Source: Pseudobdellovibrionaceae bacterium (GTDB lineage: Bacteria; Bdellovibrionota; UBA1018; UBA6935). From it: a stretch of 64,000 bases of DNA. A program made the translations under genes and the position numbers. The DNA is taken from the NCBI GenBank assembly GCA_002722705.1, contig PBMP01000016.1, positions 1 to 64,000 of the forward strand. The letters run 5' to 3'. The stretch's first letter is position 1. Every line of letters begins with the position of its first letter. Under the pieces are notes generated by a model that worked only from the letters and a program-made list of their open reading frames with translations, was not told the DNA's origin and made no database searches. Positions 40,407 through 50,874 of this stretch are shown here, piece by piece.

Positions 40407-41246
40407 ATGAACAACTCTGAAATATTAAATGACTCATGCTTTGAGAAATATATCGAATATGTTCATAAACTCACTGGCATCACTATTCAAAAAAATCGCA
40501 AACAAATGCTGATTGGAAGAATCGGGAGACGAATGCATGAACTAAAAATAGATAAATATGAGTCTTATTTAGATTACATCAAAGAGAATAAAGAAGAAGA
40601 ACAACTTTTCATCAATAGAGTCACGACTAATGAAACGTACTTTTATCGAACCCCACGAATTTGGGATTTTATTACTCAAGACTTTTTAGATCAGTGGTAT
40701 GCTCTTCATAAAAATAGATCGCTTACCATCTGGTCTGCAGCCTCTTCTACCGGAGAAGAAGCACATACCATGGGAGTTATTTGCGAAGACTTTAGAAGTA
40801 AAAACTTGGGTTTTAATTACAGAATTTTAGGAACAGACATATCAACTCGAGTTCTCGATATTGCAACAAAAGGAGTCTACAACGGAAGAGCAATAGAACG
40901 TTTTAGAAATACAAAAAAAGAACTTTTTGAAAGGTATATGAAGGGTGATGATGAATTAGGATACCAAGTCCTTCCTCAAATAAAATCAAAAATAGAATTT
41001 AAGCCTCACAATCTTTTTGAGGTAAACAAAAATGAAACCTATGATTTAATCTTCTTAAGAAATGTTCTCATTTATTTTACTGAAGAAGATCAAGAAAAAG
41101 TAATTCATAACATGCACAAAGCCTTAAACCCAGATGGATACCTCATCATAGGAGAGTCAGAGTCCTTACATCGGATCAATACTCCTTTTGAGTCAGTATC
41201 CCCTCTGATCTACCAAGACAAAGCATCTAAGAAGGCGGCAGCGTGA
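40407..41246 (+). CDS. cheR: Chemotaxis protein methyltransferase CheR
   Basis: 279 residues; the ATG has AAGGAAGG upstream. The N-terminal helical CheR domain precedes a SAM-methyltransferase: T-T-N-E-T-Y-F-Y-R near 74, W-S-A-A-S-S-T-G-E-E near 112, G-T-D-I-S near 147, L-I-F-L-R-N-V-L-I-Y-F near 225. It methylates glutamates on chemoreceptors. It sits 10 bp after the receptor gene and overlaps cheD by four bases. With the receptor lacking a docking pentapeptide, methylation would rely on direct substrate binding. Confidence 0.95.
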   Translation: MNNSEILNDSCFEKYIEYVHKLTGITIQKNRKQMLIGRIGRRMHELKIDKYESYLDYIKENKEEEQLFINRVTTNETYFYRTPRIWDFITQDFLDQWYALHKNRSLTIWSAASSTGEEAHTMGVICEDFRSKNLGFNYRILGTDISTRVLDIATKGVYNGRAIERFRNTKKELFERYMKGDDELGYQVLPQIKSKIEFKPHNLFEVNKNETYDLIFLRNVLIYFTEEDQEKVIHNMHKALNPDGYLIIGESESLHRINTPFESVSPLIYQDKASKKAAA

Positions 41247-41722
41247 ACTCAAAAGAAATTAACGTTCACATTGGAGAAGTAAAAATCGGAAAACAAAATG
41301 ATATGCTCCATTCGATTCTAGGCTCTTGCGTAGGCATTGCTTTTTTATATCCAGAAAAAAAAATCTATGGACTTGCACATTGCCTGCTTTCAAAATCACC
41401 AGAAAAACAACATTCGATGGGTGCAAAATATGTCGATCAAGCAGTTCAATCTTTATTAATTTTGATGCACCTAAGACCTGAAGACTATCCTAAAATAGAT
41501 GCGATTTTAGCGGGCGGTGGAAACATGACTATGCCTGAAGACACTGATCCAGAAAAACTAGTAGGTTATCACAATGCCAAAACGGCTCTTGAGGAACTAG
41601 AGAAAAAAAAGATAAAAATCGTTCGCCAAGACCTCGGAGGAATGATCGGAAGAAGAATAAGCATCGATTGTGAAACAGGTGAATATCAAATAAAAAAAAT
41701 ACCTAGAAACATTGAAAGCTAA
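41243..41722 (+). CDS. cheD: Chemoreceptor glutamine deamidase CheD
   Basis: 159 residues with a GTG start that overlaps the cheR stop (GTGA). The active cysteine is Cys29 in I-L-G-S-C-V-G, with His46 in L-A-H-C. The Thr usually six residues before the Cys is His23 here, with Ser24 next to it, a small deviation in the triad region. Further family marks are K-Y-V-D near 65 and G-G-G-N-M. CheD deamidates receptor glutamines and in some bacteria binds CheC. No cheC in the window. Confidence 0.92.
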   Translation: MNSKEINVHIGEVKIGKQNDMLHSILGSCVGIAFLYPEKKIYGLAHCLLSKSPEKQHSMGAKYVDQAVQSLLILMHLRPEDYPKIDAILAGGGNMTMPEDTDPEKLVGYHNAKTALEELEKKKIKIVRQDLGGMIGRRISIDCETGEYQIKKIPRNIES

Positions 41723-41725
41723 GTT

Positions 41726-43249
41726 ATGGAAAATCAAACACAAGAACTGAAAAACTTTGAGAGAAACATCTTTGGTTCCTTTAGTATCGGGGAGAACAAT
41801 TACGCAATTTCTGTAAAATCAATACAGGAAGTAGTAAACGAACCTCAAGAATACACCCCCATGCCCCTTTCTCCTTCTTATTTACTGGGACTCTTTAATC
41901 TCAGAGGATCTATTATCCCAGTTATTGATTTAAAAAAAATATTCGAACTAAATCATTCTGAAGAGAATGTCAGTGAAAAAAAGATCGCGATCATTGAACA
42001 TGGAAAACAACGTGTAGGGATTCTTTTTGATAAAACAGGTGAAGTTTTTAATGGAAATGATTACGAAAAAAGTGACTTTAACACCAAAGGAGAAAACATT
42101 AAAGAACAAGTTGTTCAAGGAGTATTCAAAATGGATGATGGAAAAAAAATCATCCAAATTATAGACCCTATAGAAGTACTTAATCTCGACAAGGTTCCCT
42201 ACTCTACAGATCACGATTTTCAAGAAGAATCAAAAAAACAAAAAGGAAAAAGAGCTCAATGCATTTCTTTTACTGTGGGTGATTCTCGATGTTCGTTAAA
42301 TATAGAAGCAATACAAGAAATTATTAAAATTGATAAAATAGAAAACACGGCACTATCAAGCAATCTTTGCTTAGGTGCGATTGACATCAGAGGAAACACC
42401 ATTCCCGTTGTTGATTTCTCTTGCCTTCTTGGTTATGGAAAAAACAATGAAATTGACCTTACTCAAGATAAAAACAACAAAGTCATCGTGATGAAAATTG
42501 ACCGGAACTTTTTTGGACTATTGGTAAGCTCCGTAGAAAGTATCATTTCTTACTACGAAGAAGACATTATGAAGTTTCCAGTTTTAAGTGAAAAAAAGAA
42601 AAATATGTTTGAAGGATGCATTCGATCTCAAAGCAATCAAGAAACCATCTTATTAGACCACAAACAAATTTTATCAAATCAAGAAGTCGAAACAATTACT
42701 CGAGGTCACAGCAATCTCTATAAAGAAAAATCTGACGTTTTAAAAGAAGAAGATAAAAAATCAATTAATTTGAAAACATACATTACATTTTCTATACAAG
42801 ATCATTATGCTTTACAAATTGATGAAGTAAAGGAAGTCATTAATCTTCCAGAAAAATTTTTAAACCCACCTAATCTTTCTAAACATTTCAAAGGAATGAT
42901 TAATCTAAGAGGTGATCTTGTTGCGGTCATTGATCCAAGAGTTTTGTATGAAATGAAAGAAAATACTTCTCCCATAGAAAGTAAAGTAATGATATTCAGT
43001 TTAAACCAAATAAAATTTGGTTTAATGGTCGATTCGGTAGATTCTATTTTGACATTTGATGATAATAAAAAAATAAATATTCCTTCAATTATTTATCAAG
43101 GGAAAGCTGGATCTCTTTCAGAAGATGTCAAAGAAGCCGTCGAATTTAAATTAGATGACAGCGAAGCAAAGAAAACACTAATGATATTGAACCTTATATC
43201 TGTTGCTTCAAGAGCCCACTTAAACAACATCGAACAAGGAGCCGCCTAA
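41726..43249 (+). CDS. Triple CheW-domain coupling protein
   Basis: 507 residues made of three CheW-like domains, about 10-145, 178-325 and 345-495. Each has the CheW pattern: an opening beta strand ending in the [FI]-x-[IV]-x-x-[VI]-[QK]-E-[VI]-[IV] segment and a G-x-x-[DN]-[IL]-R-G-x-x-[IV]-[PA]-V-[IV]-D motif (L-F-N-L-R-G-S-I-I-P-V-I-D, I-D-I-R-G-N-T-I-P-V-V-D, I-N-L-R-G-D-L-V-A-V-I-D). CheW links receptors to the CheA kinase. Single-domain CheW is the norm, so three in one chain is unusual. It follows cheD by three bases and overlaps the convergent MATE gene by four. Confidence 0.92.
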   Translation: MENQTQELKNFERNIFGSFSIGENNYAISVKSIQEVVNEPQEYTPMPLSPSYLLGLFNLRGSIIPVIDLKKIFELNHSEENVSEKKIAIIEHGKQRVGILFDKTGEVFNGNDYEKSDFNTKGENIKEQVVQGVFKMDDGKKIIQIIDPIEVLNLDKVPYSTDHDFQEESKKQKGKRAQCISFTVGDSRCSLNIEAIQEIIKIDKIENTALSSNLCLGAIDIRGNTIPVVDFSCLLGYGKNNEIDLTQDKNNKVIVMKIDRNFFGLLVSSVESIISYYEEDIMKFPVLSEKKKNMFEGCIRSQSNQETILLDHKQILSNQEVETITRGHSNLYKEKSDVLKEEDKKSINLKTYITFSIQDHYALQIDEVKEVINLPEKFLNPPNLSKHFKGMINLRGDLVAVIDPRVLYEMKENTSPIESKVMIFSLNQIKFGLMVDSVDSILTFDDNKKINIPSIIYQGKAGSLSEDVKEAVEFKLDDSEAKKTLMILNLISVASRAHLNNIEQGAA

Positions 43250-44577
43250 ATCTTAACTGTCTCCCAACTTCCGGACTTCCAAATCCAACTAAATCCAAAC
43301 ATTTGAATCATCCGGTAAACAGCTTGAGCAGTCCACACTCCAACTAAACCTCCCCCCAGATACGGTCCCACAAAATATGCGAGAGGTAAAAAGAGAATCC
43401 ACTGCAATACAATCGAAGTTTTCATTACTTTTGCAGATTCTCCGGCCCCTAAAAGAGAATTCATATAAACCATCGCCAGTAAGTCCATCCAAATCGTAAT
43501 TCCTGCAATCTGCATAGGCACTTTAGCCACCTCAAGAGTCTCTGTATCTTTTAAAAAGAAATGAAGAATCCATTCGGGCACAAAAACTAATAATGCTCCC
43601 AAAAAAATAAGAAGTGGAAGTCCTGTTAAAATGACTTCTCCTGGCCATTTCTTTGCCTGCTCAATCTCTCTTTCTCCAATCGCCTGACTGACCAAAGTAG
43701 TCGATGCTATTCCCATCGCCATTGATGGAAGAATCGCAATTAACATTACATTAAGGAGAACATTTGCAGCCGCAAGTTCGATCGTACCAATTTTCCCAAT
43801 AATCCAATAAAGAGTTGTATAGCCAGAACTGAAAAAAAACTGTTGAATGCCCATGGGAATACATAGTTTCAATAAGGTCTTAAAGTCATCTCTATTCGGA
43901 ACTCCTTTTAAAAAGCCATGTTTTTTTTCTTGAGAAAAGGCTGTAGAAAAATAGATCAGAGTTCCAAGCATCTGTGCAAATACGGTCGCAATTCCAGCTC
44001 CTTGAGTTCCCATAGGTTCAAAACCAAAGTGACCAAAAATCAATACATAATTCAAAGCAACATTTGAAAGATGCATCACAATCAAAGTTCGCATATAAAC
44101 TTTTGAAAGATCCATGGCATTCCAATATCCTCTAAAGGACATATTCATCGCAATAAAAGGAATTCCAAACATACGAACACTTAAATAAGGAACTCCTTGC
44201 TTTTGAACTGCTGGATCTGAATTCAATAATTGAAAAAGCTCTTCGACATGAGGAGATAAAAGAAACGATAAAAAAAGCCCAAGAAAAAGAGCAACAATGA
44301 GAGCGCCATTTAAATAGATCGCACTCTCAAAGGATCTTCCTTCTCCTCTCCTTCGAGCAGCCATGGTCTGAACACCCGAAGACAAACCTAGCAAAATAGA
44401 TTGACTCATGAATGTTGCAAAAGCTCCCAATCCAACAGCTGCAAGCGCTGGACTACCAAGAGAGCCAACCATAGCTGTATCAATCAGATTGAGAATATTC
44501 TGAGAAAACATCCCCCCAACAATAGGAAGGGCTAGTCCCAATATTCTTTTTCTTCGATCTGATACAGAAAAGATCAC
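43246..44577 (-). CDS. MATE-family efflux transporter
   Basis: 443 residues with about 12 membrane segments. The N-terminus has L-A-L-P-I-V-G-G-M-F-S-Q-N-I-L-N-L-I-D-T-A-M, the usual MATE opening with the D-T-x-M-V-G motif, and a second-half M-A-M-G-I-A-S-T-T-L-V-S-Q-A-I-G segment. MATE proteins export drugs or metabolites in exchange for Na+ or H+. The start is GTG overlapping the previous gene's stop. Substrate unknown. Confidence 0.92.
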   Translation of the reverse strand: MIFSVSDRRKRILGLALPIVGGMFSQNILNLIDTAMVGSLGSPALAAVGLGAFATFMSQSILLGLSSGVQTMAARRRGEGRSFESAIYLNGALIVALFLGLFLSFLLSPHVEELFQLLNSDPAVQKQGVPYLSVRMFGIPFIAMNMSFRGYWNAMDLSKVYMRTLIVMHLSNVALNYVLIFGHFGFEPMGTQGAGIATVFAQMLGTLIYFSTAFSQEKKHGFLKGVPNRDDFKTLLKLCIPMGIQQFFFSSGYTTLYWIIGKIGTIELAAANVLLNVMLIAILPSMAMGIASTTLVSQAIGEREIEQAKKWPGEVILTGLPLLIFLGALLVFVPEWILHFFLKDTETLEVAKVPMQIAGITIWMDLLAMVYMNSLLGAGESAKVMKTSIVLQWILFLPLAYFVGPYLGGGLVGVWTAQAVYRMIQMFGFSWIWKSGSWETVKI

Positions 44578-44948
44578 ATTGATCCAATTTTACTTTGAGC
44601 CAAAATAGCTCCGATGATCGGAAGAACTAACACAACCCACCAAAGAATGGGGTGAGCCTGAGCTTTTTTATAAATCATTGCGATGAATCCACCTAGGAGA
44701 AGCCATAGAGCCATCTTTAACCACACCCAAAGTGGCCATGGCCAATGAATTTCAATTCTAGCCAAAAGACCAAAGCCCCCGAAAAGCGCAATGACTAGAC
44801 CCATTCCATGAGTCATTCCAATCCATTTTCTTCCTGGGTGTCTTCCTTCTTTCTCAGAAAGAGCAGCCATTACCGCTCCCCCTAAGGCCATCACGACCAT
44901 AAATACCCCAGTTAAATGAATTACTTTGTAAACAGAATAAGAAAGCAT
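44574..44948 (-). CDS. Small four-segment membrane protein
   Basis: 124 residues from an ATG with GAGG six bases upstream; an upstream in-frame GTG has no such site. About four hydrophobic segments, with conserved-looking His/Gly features (V-I-H-L-T-G-V-F, G-M-T-H-G-M-G) that suggest a small haem-type or SirB-like membrane protein. I cannot assign a family. Its stop overlaps the MATE start by four bases, so the two are translated together. Confidence 0.6.
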   Translation of the reverse strand: MLSYSVYKVIHLTGVFMVVMALGGAVMAALSEKEGRHPGRKWIGMTHGMGLVIALFGGFGLLARIEIHWPWPLWVWLKMALWLLLGGFIAMIYKKAQAHPILWWVVLVLPIIGAILAQSKIGSM

Positions 44949-44996
44949 ATTCGTCCTCACTTTTTTGAAGAATGATTTATCACAATCTGATCAAAA

Positions 44997-46424
44997 TCAC
45001 TTCTCTTTTTTCTTGCCTTCAATTACCGCTTTAAGAAGCTGATCTTGATATCGAACAGCTCTTCGCTTCCAGCTTCTTGCGCGAACCCGAAGACGATGCG
45101 CTTTTTTAATCCATTTTTTTCTTAATAAATCGTCTAATGGTGGTTCATTTAAAAATTTTCGTTTATCAAAATCATTCATTAAAATTGCGAACGCGATTGT
45201 ATGGTTTCTTTGATCCGTAAGGTATCCAGAAATTCCAGACACATAGTCTAAGGATCCTGTTTTAGCCCAAACACGCCCCAAAAAGGAAGGCTCTCGAAGT
45301 CGTTTCTCCATCCATCCACTCCACCCAGAACTAGACAACAACGAAGAAAAGTATCTCCCTTCATACTTTTTACTTTTAAAGCGAGTGAGCGCATCAACAA
45401 GAAAATCTGCACTGACTCGGGTTTGAGGATGAAGTCCAGAACCGTTCTTCAATACGACTCGCTTACTTCCTTTTACTTTTAAATTTTTCCACCACTGCTC
45501 CATCACCGCTGCTGCATCATTTGTCGTTCGAATTTTCTTTTTTTCTACAGAATTCAAAAGCAATAATTCAGCAATCAAATTATTACTGTACTCAAAAGCA
45601 TCAATAACCCAGTTCAAAAGAGGAGCGCTTTGAACTTCTGAAACTAACTTTACAGAACCATCCCATTTTCCCATTTGAGGTAAAGGAACTTCAATTCCTG
45701 CTTTTATTGCTAGATCTCTAAAAACTTCAGCAGTAAACCGACTTGCATGTTTTACTGGAACTTCTGTCACTCGTGAATATCTTTGTTTCTTTGAAACCTC
45801 CCACTCATCTTTTCCTTGATTCCACACATAGTTCACATGAATACCTTTAGAAAAGCGATCCGAAACACGGTTCACTTGAAAAGACGGAAGTTCAGGAAGA
45901 AAAGTAAATTTTCCTTTTCCTTTGTTCAAAATACGAACTCGATTGAACTGAAAAGATAATGCACTTACACCGGGATTATAGGTTTGATCGGACCTAAAAT
46001 AATGTGCAATTTCCGGAACTGAAATTTGAATCGAATCATCATAAAAAAAAGAACCTGATATTTTTTTTATATTCTGATGCTTTAAATCTAAAACCATATT
46101 CTGAAGGTGAGAAATAAAAAGACTAGGGTCACCTTCACCTTTTAAAAACAAATCCCCTTTTAAAAGACCCTCTTTACTCTCTCCGCGAATTCCAAGTTGA
46201 GTTTTCACTCGAAAATCTGCGCCTTTTTGTTCAAGAGCAAAAAGAGCCGTTGGAATTTTTGCAACAGATCCGGGTGTAAAAAGTTGGTCATTTTTTTCAG
46301 AAAAGAGCACCTTTTCTGCATCCAAATCATAAAACAGATAGGAAACCTCAGATTCTTTATCTTTCCAATTCGGAAATTGAGCATAAACGAGAGAAACCGT
46401 GGTTAAAATTAAGAATAAAATCAT
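44997..46424 (-). CDS. dacB: D-alanyl-D-alanine carboxypeptidase, PBP4 type (S13)
   Basis: 475 residues. A short signal peptide (ending V-Y-A) precedes the serine site Ser53-V-A-Lys56 (S-x-x-K). The large insert typical of S13 enzymes follows, then the Y-S-N-N (S-x-N) motif near 279 and A-K-T-G-S-L-D-Y-V-S-G near 395. It trims or cross-link-edits peptidoglycan in the periplasm. The C-terminal 35 residues are very basic, which is unusual for the family and could bind cell-wall polymer. It stands alone, divergent from the helicase gene. Confidence 0.93.
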   Translation of the reverse strand: MILFLILTTVSLVYAQFPNWKDKESEVSYLFYDLDAEKVLFSEKNDQLFTPGSVAKIPTALFALEQKGADFRVKTQLGIRGESKEGLLKGDLFLKGEGDPSLFISHLQNMVLDLKHQNIKKISGSFFYDDSIQISVPEIAHYFRSDQTYNPGVSALSFQFNRVRILNKGKGKFTFLPELPSFQVNRVSDRFSKGIHVNYVWNQGKDEWEVSKKQRYSRVTEVPVKHASRFTAEVFRDLAIKAGIEVPLPQMGKWDGSVKLVSEVQSAPLLNWVIDAFEYSNNLIAELLLLNSVEKKKIRTTNDAAAVMEQWWKNLKVKGSKRVVLKNGSGLHPQTRVSADFLVDALTRFKSKKYEGRYFSSLLSSSGWSGWMEKRLREPSFLGRVWAKTGSLDYVSGISGYLTDQRNHTIAFAILMNDFDKRKFLNEPPLDDLLRKKWIKKAHRLRVRARSWKRRAVRYQDQLLKAVIEGKKKEK

Positions 46425-46494
46425 ACTCTTAAAGTTTGTCTTCCTCTATTCAGAATGTAAAGCATTTGAATAAAAAGTCTGATAAACACTCTTG

Positions 46495-49380
46495 ATGTCA
46501 CAACTTTTAGATCTCCATGAGCTCATTCAAGAAGAAGCTCCTCGTCCCTTATGGTCTCGAGGACTAGAGATGGCAAGAAATCAGCAGGTAAGTCTCGATC
46601 AAAAGACCGACGATGAATGGACTCTACGGGTCAAAATCCCAGGTGCAGTGGTCTCTCCTCGAGTGCAACTTTGGCCAAAAGATGAAGATTGGTTTTGTGA
46701 TTGCAAAGAAAAAACAGATCCTTGTGCTCATGTCGTTGCGTCAGTCATTGCTGCTCACCGAAACTGGATTAAAGAAGACTCCGACCCTGGATCTGGAAGC
46801 CATCTCGAATACCACTTTGAAACAAAACTGAATGAAATCCATTGGTCTAGAAAAATCCAATTTCAATCAAAAAAAACGATTTTGAATTGCTCTATTGTTC
46901 AGCTCACAAGTGGACATCAAAACGATTATGGTTCAATCCCTACCCCTGCAATCACACAAGACGACTATAAAATCGACTATTTACTCAAAGATCTCATTAG
47001 AAAACCTATTCCCGTAACTACATTTCAAAAAACACTTCCTTATCTCAGAGGAAAAAATGTTTTTCTTAATAATGAAAAAATAGAAATTCAAGAAAATCCG
47101 ATTAAACTTGAGCTTGTTATTAAAAAAAATACTCAAGGAATCATACTCAAACCTAAACAACAACTTTCAAAGAGTTCTATTTTAATAGGTGGGATTCTTG
47201 ATCAAGGAAAACTAAGTCCCCTCACTCCTCTAGATTTAAGCTCCTATGAAAAAAATTTATTCACTCATGACGAAACACTCATTCCCAATGAACAACTTCC
47301 TCTTTTCTTCTCTGAGTATTTAAATAGCTTAAAAAAAAGATTTAACCTCACCGATGACCAAGGGGTTCTCCCCTCTTTCCTTTCTATCCCTCCTGAAATA
47401 AATCTCAAGCTTGAAACTCTGGAAGAAACAATGGAACTAGTTGTTACTCCAGAAATCATTTACGGATCTCCACCAATTGCCTATATTGAAAAAGGGAAGC
47501 TCCTTTCGATTAATTTAAATAAAATTCCTATTCGGGATCTCTTAAAAGAACGATCTCTTGCTCAAAAGGTAAAAGAAGAACTTCATCTTCAACTTGGACA
47601 AAGCACACGCTTTCAAGGAAGAGATGCAATTGATTTTAAGAAAAAAATTAAAAATTGGAAAACAACAGGTGAAACTCAAAAATCATTTGAAATTGATGGC
47701 CCTCTTTTTATCTCTTCAGAAACAAATCTTTTTTCTGACGGAAACTTTGATTTTTCAGTCAAATTTCATACTCGATCAGGTAAATCTGCGTCCATCGATT
47801 CTATCGTAACTGCATGGGAAGAAAGACATTCATATGTTCCTTTAAATGAAAAAGGTTTTGGGACACTCGAAAATGAATGGATTGAAGAATGGGGACCTAT
47901 TCTTAAAAAAATTAAACAACTGAAAGAGGAAAATAAAAAAATTCCTCTTCCTTTGGCTGCACAAATCCTTTCTCTAAAAAAAGAGTCCTTTGAAGAAAAA
48001 TTAGATCAAATTAAAGACTCAAAAAACGTGAATCTACCTCACATCAATGCTCAACTTCGCCCTTATCAGCACGAAGGAGCCCTTTGGCTTCATCGTCTCA
48101 AATCCTGGAACCTTGGAGCTCTTCTTGCTGACGATATGGGTTTAGGAAAAACACTTCAGGTCATCACTACTTTAGAACCCAAAAGCTTAATTGTTGTTCC
48201 CACTAGTCTTTTAGGAACGTGGGAGGATCAACTAAAAAAATTTAGACCTTCGCTTTCAACCCATATTTATCATGGAAATAATCGAACTTTTGATTTAACA
48301 AAAGACGTCATCCTGACTACTTATGGATTATTAAGACGGGAAATAGACTTAATTCGTGAAACCCAGTGGAAAATAGTCGTATTAGACGAGTCACAAGCAA
48401 TAAAAAACCCAGAAAGTCAAATTGCTCAATGTGCACATCAAATTCATGCAGACTTTAAAATCGCTATGAGTGGAACTCCGATTGAGAATAAACTTCAGGA
48501 CTTATGGAGTCAGTTTGAATTTCTAAATCCAGGAATTTTTGGAACTAAAAACGATTTTGAAGAAAATTTTGTAAATCCTATTTCACAAAATTCATCGATT
48601 CATCTCAAGCAACTTCAAAAATTGATTCAACCCTTTCTCCTCAGAAGAACGAAAAAAGAAGTTGCCAAAGAACTTCCTCCAAAAATTGAACAAACTCATT
48701 TATTAGAGTTGAGTGATTATGAAAAACAAGGATACGATGCTTTATTTGAATCTTCCAAAACTGAAATTTTAAATGCGATTGAAGAAAAGAAACCTCTTTT
48801 TTCAATCCTAGAGAAACTTCTTAGACTTCGACAAATCTGTTGTCACCCCGGACTTATTGATCCAAATTATGTAGGTTCTTCATCAAAAGTAGATCACCTT
48901 ATAGAACAAGCTGAAATCGCATATTATCAACGAAGCTCAATTTTAATATTTTCTCAATGGACTTCTTTTTTAGATCAAATACAAAAATCATTTAAAGAAA
49001 AAAATATTGAATGTTTAAGGATTGATGGAACAACAAAAAATCGATCAGAAATTGTCGAAAAATTTCAAACTTTAGGTACTCCGCAAATACTGCTGATGTC
49101 TCTCAAGGCAGGAGGAGTTGGACTAACCTTAACTGCGGCTGATCATGTTTTTTTAATGGACCCATGGTGGAATCCAGCCGTGGAGCAACAAGCAATGGAT
49201 CGAGCTCATCGAATTGGACAAGATAAAAAAGTTTTTGTTCATCGACTCATCGCAAAAGATTCAATCGAAGAAAAAATCCTACTTCTTCAAGAAGGAAAAA
49301 AACATCTATCAGAAGAGCTCATCTCGAAGAACACAAACGCTTCTGTTGGATTAGAGGACTTAAAAAAACTTTTTCTTTAA
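46495..49380 (+). CDS. SWIM-SNF2 family helicase-like ATPase
   Basis: 961 residues from the ATG; a TTG directly before it is also possible. A SWIM zinc motif (C-D-C near 74, then C-A-H near 82) lies at the N-terminus, followed by a long unassigned middle. The SNF2 motor follows: A-D-D-M-G-L-G-K-T near 545 (Walker A), D-E-S-Q near 631 in place of the commoner DEAH, S-G-T-P-I-E-N, then the C-terminal lobe with [11 protein letters not shown] and [11 protein letters not shown]. Such proteins translocate along DNA and remodel DNA-protein complexes. It is complete, and its stop overlaps the convergent gene by four bases. Confidence 0.95.
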   Translation: MSQLLDLHELIQEEAPRPLWSRGLEMARNQQVSLDQKTDDEWTLRVKIPGAVVSPRVQLWPKDEDWFCDCKEKTDPCAHVVASVIAAHRNWIKEDSDPGSGSHLEYHFETKLNEIHWSRKIQFQSKKTILNCSIVQLTSGHQNDYGSIPTPAITQDDYKIDYLLKDLIRKPIPVTTFQKTLPYLRGKNVFLNNEKIEIQENPIKLELVIKKNTQGIILKPKQQLSKSSILIGGILDQGKLSPLTPLDLSSYEKNLFTHDETLIPNEQLPLFFSEYLNSLKKRFNLTDDQGVLPSFLSIPPEINLKLETLEETMELVVTPEIIYGSPPIAYIEKGKLLSINLNKIPIRDLLKERSLAQKVKEELHLQLGQSTRFQGRDAIDFKKKIKNWKTTGETQKSFEIDGPLFISSETNLFSDGNFDFSVKFHTRSGKSASIDSIVTAWEERHSYVPLNEKGFGTLENEWIEEWGPILKKIKQLKEENKKIPLPLAAQILSLKKESFEEKLDQIKDSKNVNLPHINAQLRPYQHEGALWLHRLKSWNLGALLADDMGLGKTLQVITTLEPKSLIVVPTSLLGTWEDQLKKFRPSLSTHIYHGNNRTFDLTKDVILTTYGLLRREIDLIRETQWKIVVLDESQAIKNPESQIAQCAHQIHADFKIAMSGTPIENKLQDLWSQFEFLNPGIFGTKNDFEENFVNPISQNSSIHLKQLQKLIQPFLLRRTKKEVAKELPPKIEQTHLLELSDYEKQGYDALFESSKTEILNAIEEKKPLFSILEKLLRLRQICCHPGLIDPNYVGSSSKVDHLIEQAEIAYYQRSSILIFSQWTSFLDQIQKSFKEKNIECLRIDGTTKNRSEIVEKFQTLGTPQILLMSLKAGGVGLTLTAADHVFLMDPWWNPAVEQQAMDRAHRIGQDKKVFVHRLIAKDSIEEKILLLQEGKKHLSEELISKNTNASVGLEDLKKLFL

Positions 49381-49865
49381 CCACAACACTTTTTAAATTT
49401 TTTACCACTTCCACACGAACAAGGATCATTTCTTCCAATCTTTTCTTCAGTTCTACGAATCGGAGCGGTAACATTCACTTTTCCATCCATAAAAGACCAG
49501 TGGCCTTCTTTGTTTCTTTCGAAAGTCGCCGTTTCATGATGAGACTCTTCTTTGTCTCCCATTTTATAACGAGCAATAAACTCGACCGTTCCAACCGCAT
49601 CGCCCTGCTGTCCTTGATCTGTTGAAAGAATCTCAAGGCCTTCCCACTGGGCTTGATTAGCCCATTCTTTTACCCCTTGCTCATCAAAGTCACCTCTGGA
49701 TTTCGGATGCAGACTATCAAAAAGATATTTCAGTTCAGAATGCACATAAGCAGAATAACGAGAACGCATTAACTGCTCAGCTGTTTCTGCAATTTTCTTT
49801 CCCTGAATAATCGGCAAACAACAATTCTCATAAGAAGGCCCTAAACCACAGCTACATGCACTCAT
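49377..49865 (-). CDS. YchJ-like protein with SEC-C motifs at both ends
   Basis: 162 residues from an ATG with AAGGAG seven bases upstream. It begins [13 protein letters not shown] and ends [16 protein letters not shown], two zinc-binding SEC-C motifs flanking an NTF2-like central domain ([12 protein letters not shown]), as in the YchJ/UPF0225 family. The C-terminal SEC-C resembles that of SecA, which binds ribosomes and SecB. Role unknown. Its start is next to the YeeZ-like stop, with one base between. Confidence 0.93.
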   Translation of the reverse strand: MSACSCGLGPSYENCCLPIIQGKKIAETAEQLMRSRYSAYVHSELKYLFDSLHPKSRGDFDEQGVKEWANQAQWEGLEILSTDQGQQGDAVGTVEFIARYKMGDKEESHHETATFERNKEGHWSFMDGKVNVTAPIRRTEEKIGRNDPCSCGSGKKFKKCCG

Positions 49866-49866
49866 T

Positions 49867-50676
49867 TTAATCTCCTTGTTCTTTTTGAAATTTAAACCCA
49901 AGGACACTCTGTGTCCACTCAGAAGAAACAGTTTTTCCAATTCGATGATCTAAAAGATCAAATTCAGGTGGGTCCCAATTATTTTTAAGACAAACTTTCT
50001 CATAATAATATTTCCGAGAGACATTCAAAGGAAGAACTCCATGAAATGTTTCACCCCATAAAGGAAAACGACATAAATGCACAAGCAAGGCGACTGCTTG
50101 GTCACGATCAATTAAATTAACTGAGGCAAACGGTCTGGGAACGTTCTTTTTTCCACTCAAACTCTTTGCGGGTTGACGATCTCCTCCAAACAGCCCCCCT
50201 AGCCTTACGACCATTGAATCTTTGAAATTTTTTTTTCGTAAGCTCTTTTCAACTTCATAGAGTGCTTTTCCAGAGTCACTTTCTGGATGACAAGCACTGT
50301 GCTCATCAACAGCTCCGCAGTCTTCTCCCAATACTGAAGTTGAACTCACATAAATGAATCGTCGACTTTTGATCTTGCTTAGAACTTCTTTCAATTGACT
50401 TAACGGAAAACTAACTCCGTTTTTTGAAACCCGCGGAGGGACCATCATCACAAATAAATCGGAATCCCAAAGCTTTCGGTCTTCTCCTTGCCAATGAGGA
50501 CTCAAAGTCCCCACACTAACATCAACACCAAGAGATTGAAGCTCTTCTTTTTTTTCTACTCGAGTCGTAGAGCCTCGAACAACAAATCCATGTTGAATCA
50601 AAGCCTGTGCCAGAGGAGTGCCAAGCCAGCCACACCCTATGATTGAGATCGTATGAGTTGATTGCATTTCTTGCAT
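49867..50676 (-). CDS. YeeZ-like NAD(P)-dependent epimerase/reductase
   Basis: About 269 residues; the start is uncertain among several in-frame codons. Residues near the start read [14 protein letters not shown], a Rossmann dinucleotide site, followed by [11 protein letters not shown] and [10 protein letters not shown], as in atypical extended SDR proteins of the YeeZ type. The canonical Y-x-x-x-K is weak (A-L-Y-E-V-E-K). Substrate unknown. Co-transcribed with the YchJ-like gene. Confidence 0.8.
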   Translation of the reverse strand: MQEMQSTHTISIIGCGWLGTPLAQALIQHGFVVRGSTTRVEKKEELQSLGVDVSVGTLSPHWQGEDRKLWDSDLFVMMVPPRVSKNGVSFPLSQLKEVLSKIKSRRFIYVSSTSVLGEDCGAVDEHSACHPESDSGKALYEVEKSLRKKNFKDSMVVRLGGLFGGDRQPAKSLSGKKNVPRPFASVNLIDRDQAVALLVHLCRFPLWGETFHGVLPLNVSRKYYYEKVCLKNNWDPPEFDLLDHRIGKTVSSEWTQSVLGFKFQKEQGD

Positions 50677-50705
50677 TATTGACAGGACTCTCAGAAGATA
50701 CAACT

Positions 50706-50728
50706 ATTTTTTCGCTTTGCGAAAAAAT
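50706..50728. repeat. Perfect 10-bp inverted repeat between divergent genes
   Basis: ATTTTTTCGC and GCGAAAAAAT are separated by TTT, forming a perfect hairpin or a dyad operator. It lies 30 bp upstream of the YeeZ-like start on the minus strand and about 150 bp before the secreted nuclease-like gene on the plus strand. Low GC in the stem argues against a strong terminator. Confidence 0.5.
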
Positions 50729-50874
50729 TAATCGAAACAAAAAACCTCTTTTTCTCCGTATATCTTCAATTTAAATCAAACAAAAAAAATTTTTAAACCA
50801 AACTGAATAAGTTTTCTTGTAGTTCTAATAAAAGAAGATACGGTTCATAAAAACCCTTTTCGATAGGAAACCAT

